Shown here: positions 31,673 through 43,147 of the stretch, piece by piece | Layout: every line of letters starts with the position of its first letter | How positions within the stretch are numbered: position 1 is the stretch's first letter | Origin: Karstenula rhodostoma CBS 690.94 | Taxonomy: Eukaryota; Ascomycota; Dothideomycetes; Pleosporales; Didymosphaeriaceae | Length of the DNA: 64,000 nt | Assembly: GCA_010093485.1 (NCBI GenBank) | Contig: MU001506.1 | Span: forward strand, 186,001-250,000 | Reading direction: 5' to 3' | Position numbers and translations under genes: made by a program | Notes under the pieces: generated by a model | What the model was told of the DNA's origin: nothing | Seen by the model: only the letters and a program-made list of their open reading frames with translations | Databases searched by the model: none

Positions 31673-34312
31673 TTAATACTTCCGCCTAACCCTCTCCGCA
31701 ATACTACTCCCCTCATCCTCCTCCACCACCGCAGGCGTCCTCACCCTCATCCTCTCCCTATGCCCCCTCCGCCTCCGATTATGACTAACATTACTCGCGC
31801 TATCATCAGGCCCAATCTCGCTCCTGTCCCCGTCGCCAGCGCCCCAGCTCTCCTCGCCAACCACGCTCGCCGGCGTCCCCATGCGGACCTCGATGTCCGC
31901 GGGTCGGCGCGCCTGAGCAACCATGCTGAGCGCGGCGCCGCGCTCGCGGAGACGCCGTCGCACGTTCTCCGCGGCAATGTGCAGGGCTTCGAAGGCGTCT
32001 TCCATGGCTTCCATGCCGAGGTAGATTTCGCGCTCGACCTCGGCGAGGACCGCGATTTCGGTTTCTTCGTCGACTTGCACGGGCGCGGGACCGGCTGGTC
32101 GCGCGCTGCCTGGGCGCGGACTCATCACCGGCGCGCCGAATGGAGAGGCGAAGCGCTGGGGTCCGCCGAGCGTAGGTACTTCGCCCGAGGATGGGCGCGA
32201 GGAGCCGGGGGACGGTTCGGCGCCGGACCAGAGGAAGCCGTCGAAGCGGCCCGAGACGAGGATTTCCCACTCGTGTTTGGTCACGGCGGCGAGGGTTGCG
32301 AGGGTGTTGTGCATGTTTGGGTTGCGGATCATGTACATGACGACGAGCTGGTCGCGGGGCGGCGCGTAGAGGCGGTAGAGGCGCTGCAGGGCGATGGCCG
32401 CTTTTGTGATGTACGGGGGCGTGGGGCGGGCGTCTTTTGCCGAGCGCGGGTGCGGCATCGTGTCCATGCCCCAGAGCACGGCGTAGAACAGCGGGCGTTG
32501 CGGCTGCTCTAGGCGCGTGAGCATGGCGAAGGTCAGCGTTTCGTCGTCGGCGTCCTCGGGAATGGCTTCCTGTTGGTTGGACAGCCAGGACTGGACCGAG
32601 ACCTTGGTCTTGCGGGCTTGCTGCTGGTAGTGTTCTTTGTACTGCTCTGGGACGTCGACGTCGATGCGTTGACAGGGTGGTTCCAGATCGGCAATTCCGA
32701 GACCACTTGGTTGAGCTGTGTCGACAGGTGGCCACGAAGGGAGGTCGCATCGTCCAGACACCAGCTCAAGAATCTCACCCCAGTTTACGCCGGCTTGGTC
32801 TTCGTGGATGGGCACATCCAAACACATGATGCACGGACACTGCTCAGATGATATGTTGCGCGCGAAGACTGCTTCGAGCCGGTCGAGCAGACGGCGTGCC
32901 ACGGAGCGGTACCCCGTGGCGACCGCCAACGAGCCGCTGGTGTCCATGACCGCATTGTAGTCATTGAGCAGCTTCTTCAGGGGGTTGAAGAAGGTGTGAG
33001 CATCGTGTGTTTGCGGACCGGGTAGGCGCGGTGACATGTACTGAGAATATGCCGGTACTGGTGTGCCGTCCATTGCAGCCAGTAGCGTTCGGGGAACTGG
33101 CTGCTTCAGACCTCCGTTTTGGAGTAGGTAATCCACTCTTGGCGGGTCCATGAGAGCAGGCAGCGGTGGTGGTGGAGGGGGCGTGAGAGGAGACTCATTG
33201 TAGGAGTCTGCCGATTGCGCTCGGGAGAGAGGGTCGGTGATGATTTCGACGGTAGGCCTTACCGGCCCTTGCTTCGTTGGAAGGACCGTCGGGAGAACCG
33301 AATGCTGGGTTGGGGTTCGTGGTGAGGAGTCTACTACAGAGTCGGGCGACACTTCAGAATTGGTGGGTGAATGGTCCACTCTGCGAGTCAGTTGGCGCTC
33401 TGGCGGAATTGATGTGAAATCCGATCCAGTCGACTGCGTGACTTCGGAGGACTGACGGGAGTGCGCTCTGACGGTCGTCGACGGCGCTCTTCCCGGTGGT
33501 CTCTCATTCGAAGGGCTGGCTGTCTTCGATCGTCGTGGTGGTGGTGCTTTTGGCGGTGGCGGGGGCGCTCTTGTGGGCGGTGCTCTTGGTGACTTTGCGC
33601 GCACAGTGCTGGGGTGGCTGCTCGTCGTCGATGTGAACTCGGTGCTGTCGATGTCTGCATCTCTGATGCTCGAGCGAGAGGCGGCGCCAGCGCGCGGGTC
33701 AGGCGTCAGGCGGGTGCCGCTGTCGACGCTCTGCCTGCCTGACGCCATGTCCTTGTGCAGCTCATCGACGTTCCTCCGCATGCTGTTCCTGCTGGCCGTC
33801 TTGCGCAGGTCGGCATCATTGGTGGCGGTGAGCGGCGGACTGGGCGGCGCCCGCGTCGGCGGCGGTGGGGACTTGATCTCCCTCTGCTCGTCGCCCCCAT
33901 CGGCCGGCGGTTCCTCGCGCTTGTAGATGTTCTCTTTGGCGTGCGTCTTGGAGAGGGTGGGGTAGCCCAGGCTCGTGTGCGAGCCGTTCAGCGAGCTCAT
34001 GCCCATGGAGCTCCGGCGGTCCATCTCGGGCACGAGGCCCATTACGAGCGGGTTGGGCGCCGACGTCGACGAGGTGCGGGTGCGGGTGCGCTCTTTGGCG
34101 GGGCGGTCGGCCAGCTCGCTGACGTCCTCTCTGCTCGCGTTGGAACGGGGCTTGCGGGAGCTGCCCGACGCTCGCGACGACTTGCTGCTGCGGTGGCGCT
34201 CGCGGTCCTTGTCCTTGTCGCGGTCGCGGTCACGGTCCTTGCTCTTGGGTCTCCTGCGCTCGCCCTCGGGGTCCTTCTTGCGCCGGCGCGACGACTCGGA
34301 TGTGTCTAGCAT
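31673..34312 (-). CDS. Conserved filamentous-fungal protein of unknown function (879 aa)
   Basis: A single exon of 879 residues. The first 440 or so are disordered: an RS/RD/KD-rich start (SKDRDRDRDKDKDRERHR), then poly-proline segments (APPTRAPPPPPKAPPPRR) and many Ser/Thr-Pro sites. From about residue 440 a folded region begins (FNPLKKLLNDYNAVMDTSG). It holds ARNISSEQCPCIMCLDVP near residue 490, whose closely set cysteines may bind metal, and continues through WPPVDT, YKEHYQQQARKTKVSVQSWLSNQQ and MYMIRNPNMHNTLATLAAVTKHEWEILVSGRFDGFLW. The end has a helical segment (VLAEVEREIYLGMEAMEDAFEALH) and a basic tail. I recognise the central region as conserved in filamentous ascomycetes but know no proven function. 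Names such as DNA glycosylase sometimes attached to such proteins have no visible support here. Confidence 0.8.
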   Translation of the reverse strand: MLDTSESSRRRKKDPEGERRRPKSKDRDRDRDKDKDRERHRSSKSSRASGSSRKPRSNASREDVSELADRPAKERTRTRTSSTSAPNPLVMGLVPEMDRRSSMGMSSLNGSHTSLGYPTLSKTHAKENIYKREEPPADGGDEQREIKSPPPPTRAPPSPPLTATNDADLRKTASRNSMRRNVDELHKDMASGRQSVDSGTRLTPDPRAGAASRSSIRDADIDSTEFTSTTSSHPSTVRAKSPRAPPTRAPPPPPKAPPPRRSKTASPSNERPPGRAPSTTVRAHSRQSSEVTQSTGSDFTSIPPERQLTRRVDHSPTNSEVSPDSVVDSSPRTPTQHSVLPTVLPTKQGPVRPTVEIITDPLSRAQSADSYNESPLTPPPPPPLPALMDPPRVDYLLQNGGLKQPVPRTLLAAMDGTPVPAYSQYMSPRLPGPQTHDAHTFFNPLKKLLNDYNAVMDTSGSLAVATGYRSVARRLLDRLEAVFARNISSEQCPCIMCLDVPIHEDQAGVNWGEILELVSGRCDLPSWPPVDTAQPSGLGIADLEPPCQRIDVDVPEQYKEHYQQQARKTKVSVQSWLSNQQEAIPEDADDETLTFAMLTRLEQPQRPLFYAVLWGMDTMPHPRSAKDARPTPPYITKAAIALQRLYRLYAPPRDQLVVMYMIRNPNMHNTLATLAAVTKHEWEILVSGRFDGFLWSGAEPSPGSSRPSSGEVPTLGGPQRFASPFGAPVMSPRPGSARPAGPAPVQVDEETEIAVLAEVEREIYLGMEAMEDAFEALHIAAENVRRRLRERGAALSMVAQARRPADIEVRMGTPASVVGEESWGAGDGDRSEIGPDDSASNVSHNRRRRGHRERMRVRTPAVVEEDEGSSIAERVRRKY

Positions 34313-35171
34313 GGTGTCGGTCGGGCTGCTCAGCAGGCCAGCTGTGAACGAGGCGGTGCGTGAAGGTGGTGCACAAGCGCGGCTGCGGTGCGGTGCGGTG
34401 CGGTGCTATTGGGCTCGTTTCGACATGTGCGGAGAACCTATCAGCGGGCGAAGCGGCCAGGCATGGAAACTCGGCGTGGGCGGTGGGCAGCACGCACTTT
34501 GCACCTCAGACTTCAGGAACGGGAACGGTGGGTATCGGGTCCGGTAGCGTCGACGTGCCAGGCGGTGTCGTCCGTCTGCTGTCGGTAGCCTCGTCCCGGT
34601 GCTCTGACGTGTAAAGCCCCCAGCCCCAGCCGCCGCCGTCCAAGCCAACCAAGGCAGCCGTCCTACCTTCTACCTAGGCGATCGACCGCGCCGGAGCAGA
34701 AGCCACCCGCGCCTTTAGTCCCGATCCAACCCTCTACATAGCCTTCGCCGTTACGAACTCGAGTCTACACTCTCTCCCATCCCACATCAACTGCGCTTGG
34801 AGTTCCATCCAGATCAGGCTTCACCGCTCCCGCCATCGACGGCCTCCAGGCCTCGGCTGCTAGCTGAGAGAGAGCGTCTTGCATCGTCACTGATTGGCCC
34901 GAGCACCGGGACCCGCCAGCGCATCCCCGTGTAAGATTTGGTAACATCTGGTGGTCAAACGGTGCTAGATGGACATCATTCACTCCCCATGCAAATAGGA
35001 TAAAAGTACTGCATTCTTCCCACCGCATCGGATATAACAACCACCCATTACCCATCCCCTGAGCCCACGTATACCGGCTCCCAAGACACGCACATACAAG
35101 CACGAAACAAACACAGGCGCATCCATCATGCCGTCGTAACGCGTACATTAGATGGGGAAATACCAACCTGC
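34313..35171. other. Promoter region of the 879-aa gene and 3' flank of EIS1
   Basis: No gene is supported. GGTGCGGTGCGGTGCGGTGC near 34385-34404 is a short tandem repeat of GGTGC units, about 75 bases upstream of the minus-strand start. Confidence 0.5.
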
Positions 35172-37957
35172 TCACAATACCTCACGGAACTTCGAGTCCC
35201 GCACCGGACTCCCGCTATTCCTCGCATTCACCTCGGTTGGGAAACTCGGCGGCGGCGCGAGGCTCTCATTGAACGTGTCCCTGGCTTCTTCGTACTCGCT
35301 CAGCTGAGACGCGTTGCTCTCCTGGGTCGCTGTGCGCTCAAGAGGCCGACCTCGCGACGAGTCGGCGGATAGCGACGAGACATCCGAATGGCGGCGTGCG
35401 AACTCGCCGTCGGTGTTTGGAACGTGATTCGGGACTACGCCGTCGTCGGTAGATTCCTTGTTAGAGGGAGGATTCGATTCCGAGTTGCCGAGAGAGGCGC
35501 CGCCCACGAAGCCGGGCTCTGGCGTCTGCTTCGAGCGTCGCTTGAACTTGCTGAAGAGGCCCGTCAGACGTTTCTTTGACGGTGAGGTCGGCGACGTTGG
35601 AGACGTCGAAGCGTCGTCCGTGGCCGTCGAAGGGCGTGCAGCCGGGGCCTCGTCTTCGGTGGTGGATGCGCGGCCTGCCACAGGTTCCTCCACAGCTGTC
35701 CGGTCGGCTCGCGTGGCATCGCGGTAGAGGTCGTCGCTCTCCTCGACCGGCGCGTGGCTGCCAACCGGAGAGGCTACATCTGCTGTTGGAGATGTGACGG
35801 TAGTAGCTGCGGCCGCTTCTCCGCTTATTGCCGTTGTGCCTAATGCTGCTCCACCACTTGCAACCGGCACATGCTCCGCTGGCGTTTCGCGAGACTTCCG
35901 TTTCTGCTCCTTCGCTAGGCGCTTCTCTTCTGCTTTCTTTTCCTTCTCAGCCGCTTTCTCTTGTCTGACAGCTGCTTTTTCTTCGGCTGCCTTGGCTTTG
36001 AGTGCTTTCTTCTCCTCGGCTGCACGGTATCAGCATCATGTCAGTACTCAGATGAATGCCTCTTACCTTTGGAAGTCTTCTCCACGGCTTTGATTTCAGC
36101 TGCACGCTCCTGTTCAATCTGCTGCTGGCGCTTCTCCTCTGCCAAATCCAGTCTCCGCTCCTCTTCTTCGGCCAATCGCTTTTCCGTCTTCTCATTAATT
36201 TCATCCAGTGTCGGCTGCATTCTGGCTTGGGCAATCGCATCGATCTCGGACTGGTCCATGTACTTGCCGTGCCCAATGTGGACCTTGCCGTGGTTCTCCA
36301 AGCGGGCTTCACTGTTTGCCGACGCCCGCGCTCGAGCTTTGGCATCCCAGTCTTCCAGCATGGAGGGAGTGAACTTGCCCGTCTTATCGTATACCTGCTT
36401 GTCAATGCCAGCCATCTGCAGCGCAACCTTGCGCTGGGCTGCCTCAAGTAGGAATCTGCGGTCCTGTTCTCGCTTCTTCTCGTCAACCTATAGGACTGTT
36501 AGCAGAGAATTTTGAGAAACACAGCACACTTTAGACTTTCAGAATACATACTTGAGCAATACCCTTGTTGAGCTGAGACATCTGTGCACGTATCCGCCGA
36601 GATTGCATCTCATCGTCCGAGTCGGAGTCGCCTCGTTCGGGGTTGCTGGAGGCTCGGTTTCGCCCACGACGCATCGACAACTTGTTCCGGGACTGCTTCT
36701 CGTACCCATAGTAACTTCGAAACTGCGATGCCTCATCCGGGCCAATCTTTGCCAGTCGCTCAGCGGCGAGTTTCTGCGCGGCTTCCTGGATGCCAATGTA
36801 ACGCATTGCTTCCTTCTTGAGATTGTCCTCGGCTCTCACATGAGGCTGCTGGTTCTGAGCCGCGATAGCTCCCGAGTTGGCGTGTGATTTCCCCGAGGCC
36901 TTGTTCTGCTCCTGCACGACCATCATCTTCTTGGCCATTGAGATCGCCGAGGCACGGAGCGCGTCGTTTCGTCTCTTCTCTTCAACTTCCAAGGCCACGG
37001 GAGGACGGTCGGTATACATCTCGCGGGAGACTTTGGAATGCTGGATCCGAGCAGCTTCCATCGCTCCGGATCCCGGTCTGTTTGAGTCGCTGACATTGGC
37101 ACCAGTGGTTTTCGGTTTCCTCATAGACGCACTGTGTGATATTGTGGCCGCACTCAGCGCATTCTTCGCGGAATTGTGTGAGTCCGGGTACAACGGTGGC
37201 GGAGCAGGACTTGACTGCGCTCGCTTTCGTCTCGTCTCTGAGGTGGCGCCCGTAGCTGCGATCAGGGCCTTCTTTCTCCCCTCTTCCGCGTTGCTCCAGT
37301 CGGCCTGGGGACCTAGTCCTTTCTTGCTCATGGCGATATTTGCTGCGGAGTGCCCGTGAGCAGAAGGTTCAGCTTGCCAAAGGTTCAAGTTCACGCCGTC
37401 TCTGTGCGCAAGTAAAGCCGCCTTGGAACCTGCCGCGCTGGCCGTAGGCTGCCACAGCGGGTCCATCTTGTAATCGTTCGCCAATAGCGCGGCCTTACCT
37501 GCAGCTGCAGACGCTGGTGCAGCCTTGGGGTACGATGGGCTCTTGAAGTTTGCGGTGGCCAAGTTTGCTGCTGCGCCGGCCGATGTTCGCGTGTCGATGC
37601 CGTGCGAAGGATAACTGGGTAAGTCGTGAGCCTGCGCGTGCTTGAGGCTGGTTGCGGCGCCTGAGGTTGGGGTAAGCAAGAGAAGTATGCGCAGCAAACG
37701 GGCACCTCACTAGCTGAAGAAAGCTTGCCGTCGGCGCCGAGCGGGTTGCGGGCGTTCGCCCTCGAAGGGTTTGTGCTGTACAGGGCGGCGGCGGAAGCAA
37801 GGTCTTGGAGGGTGGTGTTCGTTGTCTTGTGCGCGGAAGGGTCGGGACACCGCATATCGGCAGCACCGTCTACAGTGCTCCCATGCATATGTGTGGAGGC
37901 CTTCAGGGGTGCGCTGATCGACCCGTTCGGCGACGGCTGGGTTCCTAAGGCAGCCAT
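35172..37957 (-). CDS. EIS1: Eisosome protein 1 (EIS1)
   Basis: Four exons: 37957-37711, 37660-36552, 36487-36067 and 36019-35172, giving 874 residues. Introns of 50, 64 and 47 bases all have GT-AG ends (GTGAGG, GTATGT, GTAAGA donors). Family hallmarks: SASAATSLKHAQAHDLPSYPS and repeated AAxKAALLA/WQP units in the N-terminal half; MAKKMM and YIGIQEAAQKLAAERLAKIG in the middle; and KYMDQSEIDAIAQARMQPTLDEINEKTEKRLAEEEERR leading into a long charged coiled coil (exons 3-4). The C-terminal part is disordered with a basic KKRLTGLFSKFKRRSK segment. Eis1 sits at the plasma membrane with Pil1 and Lsp1 and is needed for normal eisosome formation. The length compares well with yeast Eis1. Confidence 0.88.
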
Positions 37958-38751
37958 GGCAGGCTGTACCGTTGAGACGGTCGGGATAGGTTTCGCTGGC
38001 TCTGCGACCAGCTAGGGAGGATAGGAAATGCGACTATGAGGTTTCGCGGAGAGAACGGACAGCGGCGACAGCCTTAGGGGCCGGCATGTTGATGATGTAT
38101 GATGGCGGTGGTGAAGGACTAGGTATGACATCACAGCGCGTGTGGGGGTGATCGGTCTCGTCCTGGTTGCAAGCGCCTTCGGTGACGATCGACGTGGGGA
38201 TCAGGCGTAAAGCCAACCTCAGCATGTCCCTTATTGGATGCAAGGCCGCCTATTGCGGCACAAACCACATGTTCTCTCAACCAGATGCAGATCCCAGACC
38301 CCAAAAGCGGTCGCCCATGTGCTGGCCCCTGTCCATAGCCAGGAGCATCACACATTATGTACACCCGCAGCTCTTGCATTGAGTACCACTAAGCCATGAT
38401 AGCCTTGCACGCTAACAGCCGTACCGTGCATCGTCGCTTTGCTGGGCCTTGGAACAAAGTCGGCAGCTGGCTTGTAGTATCCGTGCTGGCCAGGGCAGTC
38501 GGCGAGTGTTGCCACCTCGATTGTTTACACCGACTAGCAGCAGGTCGACCATCCCAGACGGAGTAGCGAAGGATGATGGAGCGGAGGCGTCAATGTTCAC
38601 AGGATCCTCCGAGCTTCATGCGGTTAGCGTGACCGACGTCAGAGTGCGACAGGAGCAGGAAATGCACGCGACAACAACAATTTCCATCTTCGTCGGGAGT
38701 TCGTCCACAAGCACTGCATAGATCTCCGACACGATTCGAGGATAGCCGAAT
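37958..38751. other. Divergent promoter region of EIS1 and the phosphatase gene
   Basis: 794 bases between two divergent starts. No ORF, RNA gene or repeat is supported. Confidence 0.5.
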
Positions 38752-39778
38752 ATGTCCAACACTCAATCACCACTGAAGAGCATACCAAACTTTCGCGATG
38801 CTGGAGCATTCGTGAACGAGCAGACGGGGCAGAGGTAGTGTGGCGAACACCAGGGTCTGGATCGTATTGACTGATATTAGACGGGTCAATACCGGGCTAC
38901 TGTATCGGGGAGCGCGACCAGGTATGGGAACAGTTGTCCTCGGGGCACGTTGGTATACAACTGACAGCAACACAGATAGTGCAACATACGGGGATCGGCA
39001 ACGTTTGGTAGAGGAATACAAGCTGAAAAGCATCATCGACCTGCGGACAAAGTAGGCCAGCCCTCCGATTTTTGGTTCTGTTGCTGATATTCCAAGGACC
39101 GAACACATCGAGCAAGCACAGAAACGCGATGCCAAGATCAAGGCCTCGGCAGCAGTGCCGCAATCCAACGACGCCGTCGCAGAGCCTCTGAAAATACCCG
39201 GGGTGGCCTATCACGAGATCAACTTCAACGGCTCGTCCTTCTCACGGATGCTCATCTCCAAGTTGTCGTGGAGAGAGTTCTTCAAGCTGGTCGGCCTGAT
39301 GGCGGCCGGCCACCGCAAAGACGCCATCAAAATCCTCGCGCCGCACATGGAAGAGATGGGTCTCGTCGGCCTGGCGCTTGAGTCTGTGGATGTGTGCACG
39401 TCCGAAGTGAAGCAGGTGTTCGGCGTGCTCGCCAAGGAGGAGAACTGGCCGGTTCTAGTCCACTGTACACAAGGAAAAGACAGGACAGGGCTCATCGTTA
39501 TGCTGCTGCTGTTCCTGCTCGAGGTGGACGTCGCAGCAATTGAGAAGGACTACCTATTGTCTGGCCCAGAACTGGAAGCAGAGAGAGCAGAACGGGTGGA
39601 AGAGATTCAGAGCATTGGCTTGTCGGAGCAGTTCGCGCTGTGCCCACCCGGCGTGGTGTCGGAAGTACACGCACACCTCGAGGAGCGGTACGGCGGGGTG
39701 GAAGCGTATTTGCTGTCCACTGGGATCACCAGGGAGCAGCTGGCTCGCATCAAGCGCACGCTACGGGGCGACATGTGA
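38752..39778 (+). CDS. Tyrosine/serine phosphatase of the Y_phosphatase3 family
   Basis: Four exons: 38752-38834, 38881-38921, 38976-39051 and 39097-39778, giving 293 residues. Introns are 46, 54 and 45 bases. Splicing rebuilds the usual start of the family: IPNFRDAGAFVNEQTGQR-RVNTGLLYRGARP-DSATYGDRQRLVEEYKLKSIIDLRTK. The active-site loop is VHCTQGKDRTG, with Cys190 as nucleophile and Arg196. These proteins (PF13350; relatives of MptpB and of many fungal phosphatases) hydrolyse phosphotyrosine, phosphoserine or phosphoinositides; the substrate here is not predictable. No signal peptide or membrane segment is visible. Exon 2 is only 41 bases, which automatic gene finders may miss. The neighbour downstream is on the same strand. 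Confidence 0.88.
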
Positions 39779-39799
39779 TTGGGATATCCTTCAATACGT

Positions 39800-39861
39800 A
39801 CGTACCGACGCACGGCGGTGAATCAATACGTACACAGTACGTACCGGCGCACGACGGTGAA
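39800..39861 (+). repeat. Imperfect 23-bp direct repeat in the C9-methyltransferase promoter
   Basis: ACGTACCGACGCACGGCGG plus TGAA at 39800-39822 recurs at 39839-39861 with two substitutions, 39 bases apart. It lies 160-220 bases before the start of the next gene, so it could be a paired regulatory site. Confidence 0.6.
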
Positions 39862-40018
39862 CACGCATGCATGTGGACAGTATCCGCTGGCGAGGGGCGG
39901 ACAGCTGCATCCTGGCCGGAGATCTGTCCAATCAGGAGCGACTGATCGCTTGGCGTTTACACCGCATATGCCCACTGTTTCGCACGCTGCGTCTTGCAAA
40001 ATTCTACACACCAGCAAA

Positions 40019-41704
40019 ATGAGCAGCGGGACGACGTCCGAGGAGACCTTCGAGTGGATCGAGACGCCGCCGGCGCGCACGCCGACCAAGCCTGAGTTCG
40101 ACTGCGGCGTGCGGACAACTTCTGTATGTAGAGAAATCACGTTCCCATCAAGAGTGCCCCGCGCACCATTGTGCTCCACCACGGGGGTTTGCGTAGCTGA
40201 CAGTTGTGCGAACACAGTACCCGGCCATCGCAAATGCCCCTCTGCCTGCAGACAGCAATGGCCGCGACCACTTCTCCAACACGGCGCTCATTTCGGCCCT
40301 CGTTGGCGTTCCTGGGTACATCACCTGGAAGCTGGGCGGCGGTTTCAAGACGTGGGTCTTCTTCGCGCTGATTGTCGACCTGCCCATCCTCGCCGCCTTC
40401 TGGATCGTAACTTCTGAGTACGCTCCCCGCAAGAACGAGAAGGCCAAGTTCCCCGGCAAGCCCATCGAGACATACCTGGAGTTCCACAAGAGCGAAGACC
40501 GTGATGCCTACCATGGCAAGAAGATCCCCATGGAGACCTTCTACGAGAAGTACTTCGACGGCGACGTCGACTTCAAGGGCGACTGCCTGGAGGTCATGGA
40601 GCTGCGCCATGACTGGGCCAACTTTCGCTTTACGCTCGGTCTGCTCAGGCACTTCCTGCTTGGCATGATTCCCGAGATGATCATGCACACGAGGTCTCAA
40701 GGTACGTGTTCACATCCAGAGCAAGCCGCCGACCATTCGAGGGTTATGGAGCACCCGCTGACTGAGACCCAGATGAGGAGCAGGTCCGAGACCACTACGA
40801 CCGCGGTGACGACTTCTACGGCTGGTTCCTCGGCCCGCGCATGATCTACACGTCCGGCGTCATCTCCGATATCAACCGCGAGGAGACTCTCGAAGAGCTT
40901 CAGGACAACAAGCTGGCTATTGTCTGCGAGAAGATTGGTCTGCAGAAGGGCGAGAAGATGCTCGACATCGGCTGCGGTTGGGGTACTCTGACCAAGTTTG
41001 CATCCGTACACTACGGCGCCCACGTTACCGGTGTCACGCTCGGTCGCAACCAGACAAAGTGGGGCAACAGCGGTCTGAGGAAGAATGGCATCGACGAGGA
41101 TCAATCCAACATTCTGTGCATGGACTACCGCGACATTCCCGTCCCCTCGGGCGGTTATCAGAAGATTACTTGCCTCGAAATGGCCGAGCACGTTGGTGTA
41201 CGCCATTTCCCTGGCTTCTGCACTCAGGTCCGTGACATGCTCGACGATGACGGTGTCTTCCTCCTCCAGATTGCTGGTCTCCGTAAGGAGTGGCAGTTCG
41301 AGGACTTCACGTGGGGTCTCTTCATGAACAAGTACGTCTTCCCTGGCGCCGATGCCTCCACGCCTCTCGGTTGGGTCGTCGACAAGCTCGAAGGCGCTGG
41401 CTTCGAAGTCAAGCAGATCGACACCATCGGCGTGCACTACTCTGCTACTCTCTGGAAATGGTACCGCAACTGGATCGGCAACAAGGAGAAGGTCACAGCC
41501 AAGTACGGCAAGCGCTGGTTCCGCATCTGGGAGTTCTTCCTGGCTTACTCGACCATTGCGTCCCGCCAGGGTACGGCTACTTGCTTCCAGATTACCCTCG
41601 TCAAGAACATCAACTCCACTCACCGGATTGAGGGCATCAACACCCAGTTCGCTCTCTCTGCTGCGCTCGAAGCCAGCAGGGCCAAGGGCATCAAGGGCTT
41701 GTAA
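40019..41704 (+). CDS. MTS1: Sphingolipid C9-methyltransferase
   Basis: Three exons, 40019-40123, 40218-40701 and 40773-41704, give 506 residues; introns are 94 and 71 bases. The N-terminal third has two membrane segments (around residues 55-105: TALISALVGVPGYITWKL and WVFFALIVDLPILAAFWIV). The rest is a cyclopropane-fatty-acid-synthase-like methyltransferase: YDRGDDFYGWFLGPRMIYTSG, SAM-binding LDIGCGWGTL (260-269), VTGVTLGRNQ, CLEMAEHVG. The enzyme adds the C9 methyl group to the sphingoid base of fungal glucosylceramide, at the ER/Golgi membrane. The C9-methyl group is characteristic of fungal glucosylceramides, and loss of the enzyme alters growth and virulence in several fungi. The symbol follows Candida MTS1. 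Confidence 0.93.
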
Positions 41705-42320
41705 ATCCAACGACCGCAACGAATTGGTGACGACTTTTACCACGACTGATATCTACCGCATGGCGGCTCTGTGCTTACAATGTTACGTTCTGCATGGGTA
41801 ATGGGGTGTTGGGTATGTTGTGCAGGATCACCTATATGAAGAAGATAATCACGTAGTTGCAGCCCCGGCGGCGAATGGTAGAATGGTGTGCGCAGTGGCT
41901 AGTAGCTAGTCTTGTTTTGCTAGATCGTTGTGAAGAATGCATCTACACATCTTAATGCTTCGTGTGCTGGGATCAAGTAGCAGGAATTCGATATCTCCAG
42001 CATCGGCAAGCACGTGGTCAGAGCGCCCAAGTCTCCGATTATGACGTTGAACGGCAGCACCCCCCGACCTGATTGAAGTACCCTCTTCTCTCCTTATTTG
42101 CCAAACCAGCTCTGCGCACAAACATTTGGCCTCGGAGATTCCCAATTGCTTCTGATCGCCCTCTGTCTGACAAGTGTCGCGTGAGCTAGACGCGTCTCCG
42201 CACGTCTGCATATGCGCCAAGAGCACAACTTTTGAGTTCCCTCGAACAGTCCCATCCCATAGCTCTCCAGGTCCAGCCACACCACCCCCATCTCCGCTCT
42301 ACCGCACGCAAACCGCAGTC
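41705..42320. other. Intergenic region before PAM17
   Basis: Contains the 3' UTR of the methyltransferase and the promoter of PAM17. An upstream open extension of the PAM17 frame (from 42174) lacks an ATG and is not coding. Nothing else is seen. Confidence 0.5.
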
Positions 42321-43147
42321 ATGTTCGCCCCCAGTGCGCTGCGACAAGCGCGCACATTTACGATCCGCCTCCAACCCGGCTTCATCGCACCCTGCGCCTC
42401 CGCAACTGCAGCGCCCTTCTCGACCAAGACCAACACGCGTCCTGCGCAACAGCAATGCACACAGCAACCCTCGTTCAGGCCGTCTCCCCTCGCCCTTGCC
42501 ATCCGCCACGCGACCACCGTCGCTTCGTCCACGCCAGCCGCCAAATCTACGTCATCCTCCTCGCAGCAGCTTACATGGAACGACTTCTTCGCTCTGCGCA
42601 AGACTCGCCGCCGCGCCAGCCAAGTCACCTCGGGAATCAGCGCTATTGGAGTCGCCTACGTCGGTCTGCAAGTTTTCATTGGCGGGGGATACGACGGGCT
42701 GCTCGCTGCGTCAATAGGGCTTGACCCCATGATCACGACGGGACTGGCGAGCACAGCCATGTTGACGGTGGGCTGGCTTGTGGGGCCTTTCTTCTCGAAC
42801 GCCGTGTTCAACGTGCGGAACCGGGCGATCGCACCTCAAATTACAAAAGTAGGTCTGCCCTGTGCTTTACAACCCTATCCATCCAATCTGGCACGAGAGT
42901 GAGAGATGGAAAGGAATAAATGGAGAGGGTAGGAAAAGCACTGAATGGAGACTAACGGAAACAACAGAAAGAACGTGAATTCTACGACCGCATCAAGAAG
43001 CACCGCGTCGACCCGACTTCCTCCTCAATGGCGAACCCAGTGCCCGACTACTACGGCGAGAAGATTGGCAGCGTGGCCGACTACCGGAGGTGGCTGAAGG
43101 ACCAGCGGGCGTTCAATCTCAAGCGCGGAGAGACGAGGAGGAAGTGA
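42321..43147 (+). CDS. PAM17: PAM17, subunit of the mitochondrial import motor
   Basis: Two exons, 42321-42848 and 42968-43147, with a 119-base intron, give 235 residues. The first 80 residues are a mitochondrial presequence: rich in Arg, Ser, Ala and Gln with almost no acids. The family core follows: LTWNDFFALRKTRRRASQVTSG, two membrane segments (ISAIGVAYVGLQVFIGGGY and MITTGLASTAMLTVGWLVGPFF), then NAVFNVRNR and, in exon 2, KEREFYDRIKKHRVDPT, PVPDYYGEKIGSVADYRRWLKDQRAFNLKR. Pam17 lies in the inner membrane and works with Tim23 and the PAM complex to pull matrix proteins in. All hallmarks are intact. Confidence 0.92.

Noticed and set aside
32000..34309. Long plus-strand ORFs opposite the 879-residue gene
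   Set aside because: Composition is that of antisense frames (Arg/Gly/Glu/Val-rich), and the minus frame is the one with conserved motifs.
40697..41743. 348-codon minus-strand ORF opposite the sphingolipid methyltransferase
   Set aside because: A shadow ORF produced by codon bias of the real gene; it has no domain and crosses the intron at 40702-40772.
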